This document shows positions 17,661 through 27,086 of a stretch of DNA of 64,000 bases, in pieces. Numbering within the stretch: the stretch's first letter is position 1; every line of letters starts with the position of its first letter. A program made the translations under genes and the position numbers. The notes under the pieces are model-generated. The model had not been told where the DNA came from, made no database searches, and saw only the letters and a program-made list of their open reading frames with translations. The DNA is from Dethiosulfovibrio faecalis. Its GTDB lineage: Bacteria; Synergistota; Synergistia; Synergistales; Dethiosulfovibrionaceae. The stretch lies in contig NZ_JAKGUE010000002.1 in NCBI RefSeq assembly GCF_021568795.1, forward strand, positions 153,691-217,690. Direction: 5' to 3'.

Positions 17661-18233
17661 ATGTCCTCGTCTTTGAACGTCCCTAACCTTTTGAGCCTGT
17701 CCAGGATCTTTCTGGCTCCGTTGGTGGTATTCCTTCTCACTGTGAGGATCGACCTCGACATACCTTATCTGGTAAACCTCGGACTTAACATAACCTACGG
17801 GGATATCTTTGCCGGAATCGTCTTCATAATAGCCGCTCTCACCGATACCGCCGACGGCTACATAGCCAGGAAAAAGGGGATAGTGACCAACTTCGGAAAG
17901 TTTATAGATCCTCTGTCCGACAAGGTCCTGGTCGTGGCGGCCCTGATCTCACTGGTTGAACTCGGGCGGCTTCCTGCCTGGATGGTCGTGGTGATAGTCT
18001 CCAGGGATTTTGTCGTAAGCGGTCTGAGGATGGTAGCGGCGGTGGAGGGAGTCGTGATCGCCGCCTCCTGGGCCGGAAAGGCCAAGACGGTAGTGCAGAT
18101 CGTAGCGATAAGCATGATGATATTCAACGTTCCCTTCGCTTTTCCTGCCATGTGGTTGGCCCTCGTGCTGACCGTATGGTCCGGTGCCGTGTATCTCGCT
18201 AACGGATGGGAACTTATAGTCGATATCGACTGA
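17661..18233 (+). CDS. pgsA: CDP-diacylglycerol--glycerol-3-phosphate 3-phosphatidyltransferase
   Basis: 190 residues, about five spans. The CDP-alcohol phosphotransferase motif DG-x2-AR-x8-G-x3-D-x3-D is complete (ALTDTADGYIARKKG, then FGKFIDPLSDK). It makes phosphatidylglycerol-phosphate at the inner membrane. AAGGAGG lies nine bases before the ATG. Confidence 0.93.
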   Translation: MSSSLNVPNLLSLSRIFLAPLVVFLLTVRIDLDIPYLVNLGLNITYGDIFAGIVFIIAALTDTADGYIARKKGIVTNFGKFIDPLSDKVLVVAALISLVELGRLPAWMVVVIVSRDFVVSGLRMVAAVEGVVIAASWAGKAKTVVQIVAISMMIFNVPFAFPAMWLALVLTVWSGAVYLANGWELIVDID

Positions 18234-18257
18234 TATTATTGGATTGAGGTGGATGTA

Positions 18258-21014
18258 TTGTTAGGCAAGTTAAAGAAGGCCCTCGGTTTGGATCCCAACG
18301 AGAGGGCCCTGAAGCGCTACGGTAAGATGGCGGAAGAGATAAGCGGTCTGGAAACCTCCGTTCAGAAATTATCCGACCAAGAGATCCTCGGAGCGGTAGA
18401 GGAGATCAAGTCCGATCTGTCTTCTCTGGACGGTCAGGATCTTCGAGATGCTATGGATCGCCATCTTCCTCGGGTGTTCGCCATGGTCAGGGAGGCCTCC
18501 GTAAGGAATCTGGGACTTCGCCACTTCGACGTGCAGCTCATGGGAGGCGTAGCCCTTCACGAGGGTAACATCGCCGAGATGAAGACCGGAGAGGGAAAGA
18601 CCCTTGTGGCTCCTCTTGCGGTGGTCCTCAATGCCCTGACCGGCCGGGGTGTCCACGTCATAACGGTGAACGACTATCTGGCGAAGAGGGACGCCTCCTG
18701 GATGGAGCCCCTCTATAACGCCTTGGGGCTGTCCGTAGGGGTCATCTATTCCTTCATGGATCCCGAGGAACGTCGAAAGGCCTACGAGGCGGACATCACC
18801 TACGGTACCAACAGCGAGTTCGGCTTCGACTACCTTCGAGACAACATGGTGCTCTCCAAGACCCAGATGGTTCAAAGAGGCCATAACTTCTGCATCGTCG
18901 ACGAGGTGGATTCGATCCTCATCGACGAGGCCAGGACGCCTCTAATAATATCCGGACCATCGGAGGACAGCGAGGAGCCCTACAGCAGGGCGGACCAGAT
19001 AGCCTCCAGGCTCTCCGGGGTGGCGAAGGATCCCAACGAGGTCAGACCCTCTGTTCTGGACGGTCAGGATAGACCGGAGCCGGACGGAGATTTCGAGTAC
19101 GACGAAAAAGAGCGTTCCGTGGCCCTGACCTCCCGAGGAATAGCCAAATGCGAGGAGATGCTGGGGACCCCCGATCTTTTTACCGACATGGCCCACGCCG
19201 ACATGGCCCATAAGATTCTCCAGGCTATCAAGGCCAGAACCCTCTTCCAGAGGGACACCCACTACGTGGTTAAAGACGGCGAGATCGTCATAGTCGACGA
19301 GTTCACCGGTCGTCTGATGTTCGGTCGTCGCTATTCCGACGGCCTGCACCAGGCCATAGAGGCCAAGGAAGGGGTCAAGATAGGCAAGGAAAGCCAGACC
19401 CTGGCCACCATAACCCTTCAGAACTACTTCCGTATGTACAGAAAACTCGCTGGTATGACCGGTACCGCCGCCACCGAGGCGGAGGAGTTCAAGGAGATAT
19501 ACGGTCTCGGGGTCGTGGTGATACCGACGAACCGTCCTGTGGTCAGGGACGATATGGCCGATCAGGTCTATCGAACCAAGACCGAGAAATTCGCCGCCGT
19601 CGCCGACGAGATACAGAGTATATCGTCGGAAGGACGACCGATCCTCGTAGGGACCACGTCGGTGGAGCAGTCCGAGAGGCTGGCGAAAATGCTCAAGGCC
19701 AGAAAGGTGCCTCATCAGGTTCTGAACGCGAAGTACCACGAGAGGGAGTCTCTCATAGTGGCTCAGGCGGGGAGGCTGGGAGCCGTTACGGTGGCTACCA
19801 ACATGGCCGGTAGAGGGACCGACATATTGTTGGGAGGTAATCCGGAGTATCTTGCCCAGGAGGAGCTTCGCAAAGAAGGATCCGACCCCAACTCGTCTCC
19901 GGAACGTTACGAGGAGCTTCTGGAAAGCTACAAGAAAGCCTGTAACGAAGAAAAGGCGAAGGTCCTGGAGCTGGGAGGTCTATGTATACTCGGCACGGAG
20001 CGTCACGAGGCCAGGCGCATAGACAACCAGCTGAGAGGTCGTGCCGGTCGTCAGGGAGACCCCGGCAGCTCTCGATTCTTCCTCTCTCTGGAGGACGATC
20101 TTCTCAGACTCTTTGGGTCGGAGAGAATCCAGGGAATAATGGGCAAGCTGGGGCTGGAGGAGGGGGAGGCCATAGAACATAGCCTCCTGACCAGGGCCAT
20201 CGAGTCGGCCCAGAAAAAGGTGGAGCAGCTTCATTACGATATACGTCGCCAGCTCCTCATGTACGACAACGTGATGAATCGTCAGAGGGAGGCTGTCTAC
20301 GACGAGAGACAGAGGATACTCTCCGACGAGGACGTCGTCCTTCATGGATGGGAGATAGTCGGCGGAGTGGTCGAGGACGTCCTGGACCGGGCCTTTCCGG
20401 AGAACGGCGAGGTGGATCCTGAGAGCGCAAAAAGTCGTCTGAAAGCTATATTCTGGCCCGGGGTGGAAGCTCCCTTGGACGGGGTGGACAGCCTACAGGG
20501 ACTCCCGGAAGCCAGGGAAGCCATACTGGACGATATGAAATCCCGTTACTATGATAGGGTGGAGAAGTTGGGCGAGGACGTATGCAAAGATCTGTTCCGT
20601 TTCATCTCTCTCCACGTGCTGGACGGCAGCTGGAAGGAACATCTTTTGGCCATGGACGCTCTGAGACAGGGCATAGGGCTCCGGGCGGTCGGTCAGAAGG
20701 ATCCTTTGTTGGAGTATCAATTCGAGTCTTATTCTTTGTTTCAGGAGTCCATGTCCCAGGTTAGAGAGTCCATAGCCCAGCTACTGTTCCGCGTCGCGGT
20801 CGTCTCGGAGGAGAGGGTACCTAGACGTAATCAGGTCAAGGAGAGCAGAGACCTTTTCCTGCCGACCCCGGGAGGAACTCCCGTCCCGGGAGCCGATGCA
20901 GGCGACGGTCGTCACGAACCCTTCCGTCGCCAGGGCAGAAAGATAGGGCGAAACGAGCCATGCCCCTGTGGCAGCGGTAAAAAATACAAAAATTGCTGTG
21001 GCAGGAACGCTTGA
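18258..21014 (+). CDS. secA: protein translocase subunit SecA
   Basis: 918 residues from a TTG (MLGKLKKALGLDPNERAL) that has GAGGTGG five bases upstream; a GTG at 18249 is in frame but overlaps that ribosome site. Motor domain 1 has EMKTGEGKTLVAPLA and VDEVDSILIDEARTPLIISG; motor 2 has GTTSVEQSE, TNMAGRGTDILLGGN and QLRGRAGRQGDPGSSRFFLS. The C-terminus carries the SecB/zinc motif CPCGSGKKYKNCC. ATPase driving Sec export. Confidence 0.98.
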   Translation: MLGKLKKALGLDPNERALKRYGKMAEEISGLETSVQKLSDQEILGAVEEIKSDLSSLDGQDLRDAMDRHLPRVFAMVREASVRNLGLRHFDVQLMGGVALHEGNIAEMKTGEGKTLVAPLAVVLNALTGRGVHVITVNDYLAKRDASWMEPLYNALGLSVGVIYSFMDPEERRKAYEADITYGTNSEFGFDYLRDNMVLSKTQMVQRGHNFCIVDEVDSILIDEARTPLIISGPSEDSEEPYSRADQIASRLSGVAKDPNEVRPSVLDGQDRPEPDGDFEYDEKERSVALTSRGIAKCEEMLGTPDLFTDMAHADMAHKILQAIKARTLFQRDTHYVVKDGEIVIVDEFTGRLMFGRRYSDGLHQAIEAKEGVKIGKESQTLATITLQNYFRMYRKLAGMTGTAATEAEEFKEIYGLGVVVIPTNRPVVRDDMADQVYRTKTEKFAAVADEIQSISSEGRPILVGTTSVEQSERLAKMLKARKVPHQVLNAKYHERESLIVAQAGRLGAVTVATNMAGRGTDILLGGNPEYLAQEELRKEGSDPNSSPERYEELLESYKKACNEEKAKVLELGGLCILGTERHEARRIDNQLRGRAGRQGDPGSSRFFLSLEDDLLRLFGSERIQGIMGKLGLEEGEAIEHSLLTRAIESAQKKVEQLHYDIRRQLLMYDNVMNRQREAVYDERQRILSDEDVVLHGWEIVGGVVEDVLDRAFPENGEVDPESAKSRLKAIFWPGVEAPLDGVDSLQGLPEAREAILDDMKSRYYDRVEKLGEDVCKDLFRFISLHVLDGSWKEHLLAMDALRQGIGLRAVGQKDPLLEYQFESYSLFQESMSQVRESIAQLLFRVAVVSEERVPRRNQVKESRDLFLPTPGGTPVPGADAGDGRHEPFRRQGRKIGRNEPCPCGSGKKYKNCCGRNA

Positions 21015-21039
21015 AATCCACGCCGTTAGGAGGATGTCC

Positions 21040-22830
21040 GTGAGAAAAAAGACTTTTCCGTCCCTGTGTTTTATGGTAATAGGGCTTTTGTGGGTGCTTT
21101 CACTGGAGGCCTCGGCGGAGATTGATATCTCCCGGCTGGTCCAGGAGGCTCCTCCTCTCGAGACCTACGGAGATGTCCCGGCGGTGATCTGGCAGCGTCA
21201 CGAAGACTACGGTCTCCTCCCGGATGGGGCCATGTTCAGAGATAGTCTCTGGGTCGTCATGGTTACGGATAAACTGAGAAGAGACTGGCCCGAGACGATC
21301 CTGTCGGTTCCTGCCGCAGGAGAGCTCAAGATACGGAGGGCCGACCTGTTCGATCCCGTGTCTGGAGAGAGGATAAGGTCCGTTCCCTACAGGCTGGAGG
21401 ACGAAAAGGGTTATCCGGTCTGCCGGATGGACCTGGGCGACGCCGACGAGGCCGTCCTCGTCCTGAGGTTCAGACAGACCTATGCCCGCAGGTTCTCCGT
21501 AGACGGCATAGTCGAGCTCGCCTCGGATCTTCCCATGTGGGAGGGGCGTTTTTCGGTGTCCGTGCCTCAGGGGTCGGAGCTATATGTCCAGAGCAATCGG
21601 CTAGATCCCCCTAAAAAGACGGACCGAGCCGGAGCGACCAAGTATCTTTGGACTGTCTACAATCTATCTGCTCACAAGAGGGTCTCCTTGGTGGAGATGG
21701 GAGAGCCCTATCTCGCCTTCGGTCTCAGGTCCGGAAAGGTGCCTTTTCTCCAGTATATGGGTGCCCTCGAGGCCCTGGATCTTTCTCCTCTCCCATCTCA
21801 GCTGGAGGGGTTGAAGAGGATCGGCGACAAGGTGAAGGCCGGGAAGAGGCTTCTTCGTTCCGTCGAGGGGATGACCATACCTCACAGTGCCGGTTTCATA
21901 AGGGAGGAAATCCCCCCCGAAGGGCCTTGGACTCAATGGGAAAGGACGCTGCTTCTCGGACGTTGGCTCGAGGATTTCGGTTGGCGATCCGAACTGGTAT
22001 GGCTTACCTTTCTCCCCATAGGTTCGAACGAACCGGCCACCCTTGATAACTTTGCCTCTCCCGCCTTGAGGTTGGCTCCTCCGGGGTCCAACCCGTGGTT
22101 CTATCTGCCGGGACAGACGGTCGAGCCAGGAGAGATCCCGGCGGCCTTGACCGGGAAGACTCTTTACGGCGGATCTCCGGAGGCGGGGCTCTCGGTTTAC
22201 TCTGTCGACAAGGGAAAGACCGGAGACCATCGACTGACCATGGAGTGGCTGGTATCCCTTGGTTCCGATGGACTGCTCTCCGGCGAGCTTCGTCTTTGGG
22301 TGAGAAACGGTTGGCTGTGGCTCTTTCCAGATGGAGGAGACGTCACGTGGGAATCTCTGGAGACCGTAATACCTGGAATCTCCAACTGGGGCGACGGTAG
22401 ACCCAAGGTTCATCCCATGGATTACGGTTACAGGATAGACCTTCCAGTAAGAAAGATAACCGGCATTCCCGGAGGTCCGGGGATGCTGCTGCGTCTACCC
22501 TGTCTTCTCCCGGGGGCTCTAGAGGATCTGGCGTCCACCGTTCCTCCCAAAAAACTAAAATTCCCCTTCGTGGTGGAGCAGAAATACTCGGTTTCGTTGC
22601 CCGAGGGCTCGAGGCTTCTCTCCGTTCCTCCCATGAACGATAGGAAGGAAGGAGAGCTTCGTTTCTCCGAGTCCATGCGGTTCAACAGAAAACGTCGAAC
22701 TCTGGAGGGAGAGGAAAAGATAATAACCTGGTCTTCCGACTACGACGACGGATTCAACGTCGCTCTCGGTCGTATGTTAGGGGCTTGGTTGCGTTGGAAA
22801 GATCTGTCCGCGCCCATATCCTACAGATGA
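21040..22830 (+). CDS. secreted protein, DUF3857/transglutaminase-like architecture, apparently without the catalytic Cys
   Basis: 596 residues from a GTG with AGGAGG six bases before it. Residues 1-24 form a signal peptide (KKTFPSLCFMVIGLLWVL, EASA). About 40-230 is beta-rich with a repeated LRFRQTYARRF / WEGRFSVSVPQGSEL pattern, as in DUF3857. About 300-370 (WERTLLLGRWLEDFGWRSEL, DNFASPALRLAPPGSNPWF, YLPG) follows the layout of a transglutaminase core, but the expected Cys and the His of the usual N-H-x strand are not visible. A C-terminal beta domain follows. Likely envelope-located, function unknown. No recognised close family. Confidence 0.6.
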   Translation: MRKKTFPSLCFMVIGLLWVLSLEASAEIDISRLVQEAPPLETYGDVPAVIWQRHEDYGLLPDGAMFRDSLWVVMVTDKLRRDWPETILSVPAAGELKIRRADLFDPVSGERIRSVPYRLEDEKGYPVCRMDLGDADEAVLVLRFRQTYARRFSVDGIVELASDLPMWEGRFSVSVPQGSELYVQSNRLDPPKKTDRAGATKYLWTVYNLSAHKRVSLVEMGEPYLAFGLRSGKVPFLQYMGALEALDLSPLPSQLEGLKRIGDKVKAGKRLLRSVEGMTIPHSAGFIREEIPPEGPWTQWERTLLLGRWLEDFGWRSELVWLTFLPIGSNEPATLDNFASPALRLAPPGSNPWFYLPGQTVEPGEIPAALTGKTLYGGSPEAGLSVYSVDKGKTGDHRLTMEWLVSLGSDGLLSGELRLWVRNGWLWLFPDGGDVTWESLETVIPGISNWGDGRPKVHPMDYGYRIDLPVRKITGIPGGPGMLLRLPCLLPGALEDLASTVPPKKLKFPFVVEQKYSVSLPEGSRLLSVPPMNDRKEGELRFSESMRFNRKRRTLEGEEKIITWSSDYDDGFNVALGRMLGAWLRWKDLSAPISYR

Positions 22831-22871
22831 GGGCCGGGCCGAAAACGGTATAAAAAAGGAGTATGAGATTT

Positions 22872-24548
22872 ATGGCAGATGTTACCACCATCTTGAGGGA
22901 TCTTATCGGAGAGGCTCTTTCCGATATGGCTCGGCAAAAGGAGGTGTCCTCCGACCTTCTGCCGGAGGTTCACCTGGAGCGTCCGAAGAGAGAGGACCAG
23001 GGAGACTGGGCCACCAACGTGGCCATGCAGGCCTGCAAACTTCTGGGGGAAAGGCCCAGGGATCTGGCTGCCATGGTGGTGGACAGGCTGAAGGACGACG
23101 AGCATATCCGTTCCGTCGAGGTGGCCGGTCCGGGCTTTATCAACTTTTTTCTGGCCGATCGGTGGATCGGCAACGTCATATCCTCGGTTCTGGCCTCGGG
23201 GGACGATTACGGAAGATGCGACCTGGGCAAGGGAAGAAAGGTTCAGGTCGAGTTCGTCAGCGCCAACCCGACAGGTCCTCTTCACGTAGGACATGGCAGG
23301 GGAGCTGCCGTCGGCGATATAGTCGGAAATATACTCGCTTTTTCCGGTTGGAAGGTCGAGAAGGAGTACTACGTTAACGACGCCGGTCTACAGATGTCCA
23401 ATCTGGGAAAATCCACCCAATCCAGGTACTTTGAACTATTGGGGCAGGCCGATAAGGCTCCCTTTCCGGAGGACGGATACAAAGGGGACTACATATACGA
23501 TCTGGCCCGTCAGGTTATGGACGATCACGGAGACGAATACCTTTCCGTCGACCTAGAGGAGAGTCTTCCCTTTTTCAGAGACTTTTCCAGCAAGGTCATT
23601 CTGGACGGTATCAAGGCGGACCTGAAGCGTTTCGGAGTGACCTTCGACTGTTGGTTTTCCGAGAAGAGCCTTTACGAGAACGACCAGGTACCGGATACGG
23701 TAGAGGCTCTCAGAAAGAGAGGCTACACCTACGAGGAAGACGGGGCCATCTGGTTTCGTTCCACCGACTTCGGAGACGATAAGGACAGGGTCCTTTTCCG
23801 CTCTAACGGAGTTCCTACCTACTTTGCCTCTGACGTGGCCTACCATAAAAACAAGTTCGATCGGGGTTTCGATTTGGCCATAGACGTATGGGGAGCGGAT
23901 CATCACGGTTATGTTCCCCGTATGAGAGCTGCGGTGGAGGCCCTGGGCAAGTCGTCGGACGATAATTTCGCCGTCACATTGATTCAGTTCGTCAATTTGC
24001 TTCGGGACGGCGAGCAGGTGTCTATGTCGACTAGATCGGGACAGTTCGTAACCCTTTCCGACGTCATAGACGAGGTCGGAGTCGATGCTACCAGGTTCTA
24101 CTTCGTTATGCGTCGTTCCGACAGCCACCTGGATTTCGACCTGGAGCTAGCCAAGAGGGAGTCCTCGGACAATCCGGTGTTCTACGTCCAGTATGCCAAC
24201 GCCAGGATCGCCAGCATAACCAGAAACCTCAGGGACAAGGGGATCGCCATTCCAGCTATGAATGAACTGGATGAGTCTCTGATCTCAAGCTCGGAGGAGA
24301 AAAAACTGATCACCCGTCTGTCCATGTTCCCCGAGGAGGTGGAGAAGGCTGCGATCGAGATGGCTCCCCACAGGATCGTAAACTACGTTCACGATCTGGC
24401 CGGAGATTTCCATTCCTTCTACAACGCTCACAGGGTGTTAGACGAGGATCCGAGTCGTCCCTCCAGGATCCTGCTGGTTAAGGCCACCTATGTAGTTCTG
24501 ACAAACGCCCTGAGGATATTGGGCATATCGGCCCCCGAAAGGATGTAG
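22872..24548 (+). CDS. argS: arginyl-tRNA synthetase
   Basis: 558 residues from the ATG ten bases after AAAGGAG; an ATG at 22863 is only one base from that site. The N-terminal additional domain precedes the HIGH motif (SANPTGPLHVGHGRGAAVGD, shown as the class I ArgRS form HVGH). YYVNDAGLQM, DVWGADHHGYVPRM and VSMSTRSGQFVTL (KMSKS equivalent) are clear; the DALR anticodon domain ends the protein. Charges tRNA-Arg. Confidence 0.97.
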   Translation: MADVTTILRDLIGEALSDMARQKEVSSDLLPEVHLERPKREDQGDWATNVAMQACKLLGERPRDLAAMVVDRLKDDEHIRSVEVAGPGFINFFLADRWIGNVISSVLASGDDYGRCDLGKGRKVQVEFVSANPTGPLHVGHGRGAAVGDIVGNILAFSGWKVEKEYYVNDAGLQMSNLGKSTQSRYFELLGQADKAPFPEDGYKGDYIYDLARQVMDDHGDEYLSVDLEESLPFFRDFSSKVILDGIKADLKRFGVTFDCWFSEKSLYENDQVPDTVEALRKRGYTYEEDGAIWFRSTDFGDDKDRVLFRSNGVPTYFASDVAYHKNKFDRGFDLAIDVWGADHHGYVPRMRAAVEALGKSSDDNFAVTLIQFVNLLRDGEQVSMSTRSGQFVTLSDVIDEVGVDATRFYFVMRRSDSHLDFDLELAKRESSDNPVFYVQYANARIASITRNLRDKGIAIPAMNELDESLISSSEEKKLITRLSMFPEEVEKAAIEMAPHRIVNYVHDLAGDFHSFYNAHRVLDEDPSRPSRILLVKATYVVLTNALRILGISAPERM

Positions 24549-24554
24549 TTAAAG

Positions 24555-24860
24555 GTGCCTCGGCTCAGATGGGTTCTTTTCTGGGCCATGGTCGTTTTGT
24601 TTTTCGCGGTGTTTTCCACGGCTATGATAAGGGAGAGGCGCAGGATAGACGAGCTCTCCCAGGCGGTCAATCTCAAGGAGGGAAAACTTCGAAAACTGAG
24701 CGACGATCTGGAGAGGTCCAGGGAAAAGCTGAAGTTTTACGGCACAGACAAGGGCAAGGCCAGACTGGCTAGAGATCAGTTCAATCTAGCGTTCCCCGGC
24801 GAGAGGATATATCGTCTCTCGGTGGATTCCGGTGATGTCTTGCCTGAAAGCGATCGTTAG
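24555..24860 (+). CDS. FtsB/DivIC-like septum formation protein
   Basis: 101 residues, GTG start six bases after argS. One membrane span (about 6-26), a coiled coil (about 27-62, ERRRIDELSQAVNLKEGKL) and a short C-terminal ARLARDQFNLAFPGERIY segment match FtsB/DivIC proteins, which bridge FtsL and FtsQ/DivIB in the divisome. Sequence is short, so the call rests on architecture. Confidence 0.65.
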   Translation: MPRLRWVLFWAMVVLFFAVFSTAMIRERRRIDELSQAVNLKEGKLRKLSDDLERSREKLKFYGTDKGKARLARDQFNLAFPGERIYRLSVDSGDVLPESDR

Positions 24861-24868
24861 GGTATAAT
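24840..24868 (+). promoter_or_regulatory. promoter of rpsF-ssb-rpsR
   Basis: TTGCCT (24840-24845), 17 bases, perfect TATAAT (24863-24868), overlapping the end of the FtsB-like gene. Confidence 0.8.
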
Positions 24869-24885
24869 TCCTTTTTGCAATCCCT

Positions 24886-24901
24886 GCCCCCCTGGGGGGG
24901 C
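24886..24901 (+). other. GC hairpin in the rpsF leader
   Basis: G-CCCCCC-T-GGGGGGG-C can fold into a short very stable stem at the start of the rpsF leader, 30 bases before the start codon. It may be the S6:S18 autoregulatory site, but the known CCG-bulge consensus was not established. Confidence 0.3.
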
Positions 24902-24930
24902 CTAACGTCCAAAGGGAGGAGGTGTAGCTC

Positions 24931-25215
24931 ATGCGTCCATATGAGATGATGGTGCTTCTCGAGGCCGACCTCGAGGACCACAGCGCAGAGCTTGATGGAA
25001 TCAAGGAGGTCATCGCCAAACTTGGCGGCGACGTCGACAAGGTCGATATCTGGGGAAAAAGGCGTCTCGCCTATCCTATCGATAAGCGTACCGAGGGGTA
25101 TTACGCCCTGGTCTACTTCAAGCTGGATCCTTCTCAGCAGAAGGAGATGGCTAGGCTTTTCAGCCTGCGTACCGCTATCGTTCGTAACCTGGTGATCCGA
25201 CTGGACCAGGAGTAG
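24931..25215 (+). CDS. rpsF: 30S ribosomal protein bS6
   Basis: 94 residues: MRPYEMMVLLEADLED at the start, IWGKRRLAYPIDKRTEGYY in the middle. Binds bS18 on the platform of the small subunit. GGGAGGAGG lies nine bases upstream. First of the conserved rpsF-ssb-rpsR trio. Confidence 0.97.
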   Translation: MRPYEMMVLLEADLEDHSAELDGIKEVIAKLGGDVDKVDIWGKRRLAYPIDKRTEGYYALVYFKLDPSQQKEMARLFSLRTAIVRNLVIRLDQE

Positions 25216-25233
25216 TCGAGGGAGGTTTTCGGC

Positions 25234-25743
25234 ATGGCTCGTGGATTCAACAAGGTTATACTTATGGGGAATTTGGCCAAGGATCCTCAGATTCGCTACA
25301 CCGCCAGTAAACAGGCCGTGGCTACCTTTTCCGTTGCGGTGAACCGCAGCTGGAAGGGTAAAAACGGCGAACTTCAGGAATCGGTGGATTTCATCCCTGT
25401 CGTGGTATGGGGCGCTCAGGCTGAAAACTGTGAGCGTTATCTTTCCAAAGGACGTCCCGTCCTGGTGGAGGGACGCATACAGGTCCGAAACTACGACGAT
25501 AAATCGGGACAGAGACGATGGGTAACCGAGGTCGTGGCAAACGATATAACCTTCCTGCCGTCCGGCGGGAGGAGGGACGACCGTCCGTCCTCTCAGGGCG
25601 ATTACGACGGAGGATATCGGAATGACGGTGATCAAGGTCAGCCTCGCAGTTTCCGTGACGATTTCGGCGGCGGCGATTTTCCCATGGATATATCGGAGAT
25701 GGGTCCCACAGCCGACGAAGACGAGGCAGATATACCCTTTTAA
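25234..25743 (+). CDS. ssb: single-stranded DNA-binding protein
   Basis: 169 residues. OB fold about 1-108 (FNKVILMGNLAKDPQIRYT, FIPVVVWGAQAENCERYL), a Gly/Asp-rich linker, and the acidic tip DEADIPF that docks RecG, DnaB-loading and repair partners. Tetramer-forming replication protein. Confidence 0.97.
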   Translation: MARGFNKVILMGNLAKDPQIRYTASKQAVATFSVAVNRSWKGKNGELQESVDFIPVVVWGAQAENCERYLSKGRPVLVEGRIQVRNYDDKSGQRRWVTEVVANDITFLPSGGRRDDRPSSQGDYDGGYRNDGDQGQPRSFRDDFGGGDFPMDISEMGPTADEDEADIPF

Positions 25744-25764
25744 ACCAGAGAAAGGAGGATGGAC

Positions 25765-26004
25765 ATGGCTTTTGGAGGAAACAAAAGACGTGGCAAGCGC
25801 CGTCCTAAGGTCTGTTTCTACTGTGTAGACAAGATCGACTCTGTCGACTACAAAGACGTCGACAGACTTCGCAAATACATCAGCGAGAGGGGCAAGATAG
25901 TTCCTCGTCGTGTTACCGGCAACTGTGCCAATCATCAGCGCCAGTTGACAGTGGCTCTCAAGAGAGCCCGTTATATGGCTCTTCTTCCCTACAGCGCCGA
26001 GTAA
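25765..26004 (+). CDS. rpsR: 30S ribosomal protein bS18
   Basis: 79 residues from the ATG six bases after AGGAGG; an ATG at 25759 abuts the ribosome site and is less likely. Contains [37 protein letters not shown]. Four cysteines suggest a zinc-binding form. Confidence 0.97.
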   Translation: MAFGGNKRRGKRRPKVCFYCVDKIDSVDYKDVDRLRKYISERGKIVPRRVTGNCANHQRQLTVALKRARYMALLPYSAE

Positions 26005-26031
26005 TTCGGGACGGGAGTGCCTTGAGATTTC

Positions 26032-26066
26032 AAAAGGGGGAGAAGCGTAGCTTCTTCCCCTTTTTT
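26032..26066 (+). terminator. intrinsic terminator after rpsR
   Basis: A 15-pair stem with one G-U pair (AAAAGGGGGAGAAGC / GCTTCTTCCCCTTTT), three-base loop, six T at the end. Confidence 0.92.
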
Positions 26067-26093
26067 GTGTAGGCTCCGTCGGTCGTATATAAT
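26065..26093 (+). promoter_or_regulatory. promoter at the head of the 19-gene train
   Basis: TTGTGT (26065-26070), 17 bases, perfect TATAAT (26088-26093). It starts in the T-run of the rpsR terminator. I found no equally good promoter downstream until 47.7 kb, although internal ones may exist inside coding sequence. Confidence 0.7.
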
Positions 26094-26138
26094 GGTCCCG
26101 TTTTGGACTATCCAAGGGATTAAGAAAGGAAGAAGCTC

Positions 26139-27080
26139 ATGAACGGAACCAAAAGCCTGGTGGAATCCTCCCTCTTGACGGGATTGGCGGTGGTCTTGTT
26201 CCTGGCTGCTCGATTTATACCGGTGGCTGGGATCGTCCTGTCTTTGCTGTGTCCCGCCCCTCTCGTCGTGCTGGGATTGAGACACCGGCCCCAGAGAGCG
26301 GCTCTGGCCCTTTGCGTGGCTACCGCCATCGTCGGTTTACTGGGAGGCCCTATCTCCTCCGTATCATTCTTCCTGGGTTTCGGGATATTGGGAGTTGGAC
26401 TCGGGATTCTGGCCGCTCGCTTTGACAAGGCGGTCGATATAATGCTCTACGGTATCGTTCTTTCTTTGGTGAGCAAACTGCTTCTCATGTCCGTCCTTAC
26501 CTGGATAACCGGGGTCAATCCCTTCGATCCCGATGTGGAGGAGCTCAGGGCGACTATGACGAAGGTGTTCTCCCTCTATGGAGGAGGAGACATAGATTCC
26601 CTCGAGGGGGTAAAGGGACAGATGGAGATGACCCTGAAGGCCATTCCCCTTATGTTCCCCGCTATGATAACCATGGCTAGTGCGTTGGACTGTCTTCTCA
26701 GCTACGTCGTTTCCCGTAGGATACTTCTCAGGATAGGGGGGGGCTCTCTGCCTCCCGTCCCATCCTTCGGAAGCTGGCGTTTTCCCAAAAGTCTATTCTG
26801 GGCCTTCGCCCTCTCCGCGTTGCTGTTGGTGTTCGAATCGTCGATAAAGGATCCTCTTTTGTCGAGGGTCGGGTTGAACCTGAGATTGCTGGTCAGCATG
26901 TTGTTCATGATCCAGGGAATGGCCGTCGGATGGGACTACATGGATTTTCGTGGTGTAGGAAAGGGATGGAGGTATGCCTTGGTGACACTGGCAGTCCTGA
27001 TCCCCTTGCTATCCCAGGTAGCGGTTATCGCCGGTCTGTTGGATATTTGGATAGATCTGAGAAAAAGATACAGGAGGTGA
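26139..27080 (+). CDS. DUF2232 (YybS-like) integral membrane protein
   Basis: 313 residues with about eight membrane spans (VVLFLAARFIPVAGIVLSLL, PLVVLGLRHR, ALDCLLSYVVSRRILLRIGG). Position between rpsR and rplI is that of the YybS family. Biochemical role unknown. AGAAAGGAAG precedes the ATG. Confidence 0.75.
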   Translation: MNGTKSLVESSLLTGLAVVLFLAARFIPVAGIVLSLLCPAPLVVLGLRHRPQRAALALCVATAIVGLLGGPISSVSFFLGFGILGVGLGILAARFDKAVDIMLYGIVLSLVSKLLLMSVLTWITGVNPFDPDVEELRATMTKVFSLYGGGDIDSLEGVKGQMEMTLKAIPLMFPAMITMASALDCLLSYVVSRRILLRIGGGSLPPVPSFGSWRFPKSLFWAFALSALLLVFESSIKDPLLSRVGLNLRLLVSMLFMIQGMAVGWDYMDFRGVGKGWRYALVTLAVLIPLLSQVAVIAGLLDIWIDLRKRYRR

Positions 27081-27086
27081 CCTGAG

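Noticed and set aside
24781..26115. 444-codon open frame antisense to rpsF-ssb-rpsR
   Set aside because: It runs opposite three certain ribosomal/replication genes, gives a low-complexity His/Arg/Leu mix with no motif, and has no ribosome site. It is a codon-bias shadow.
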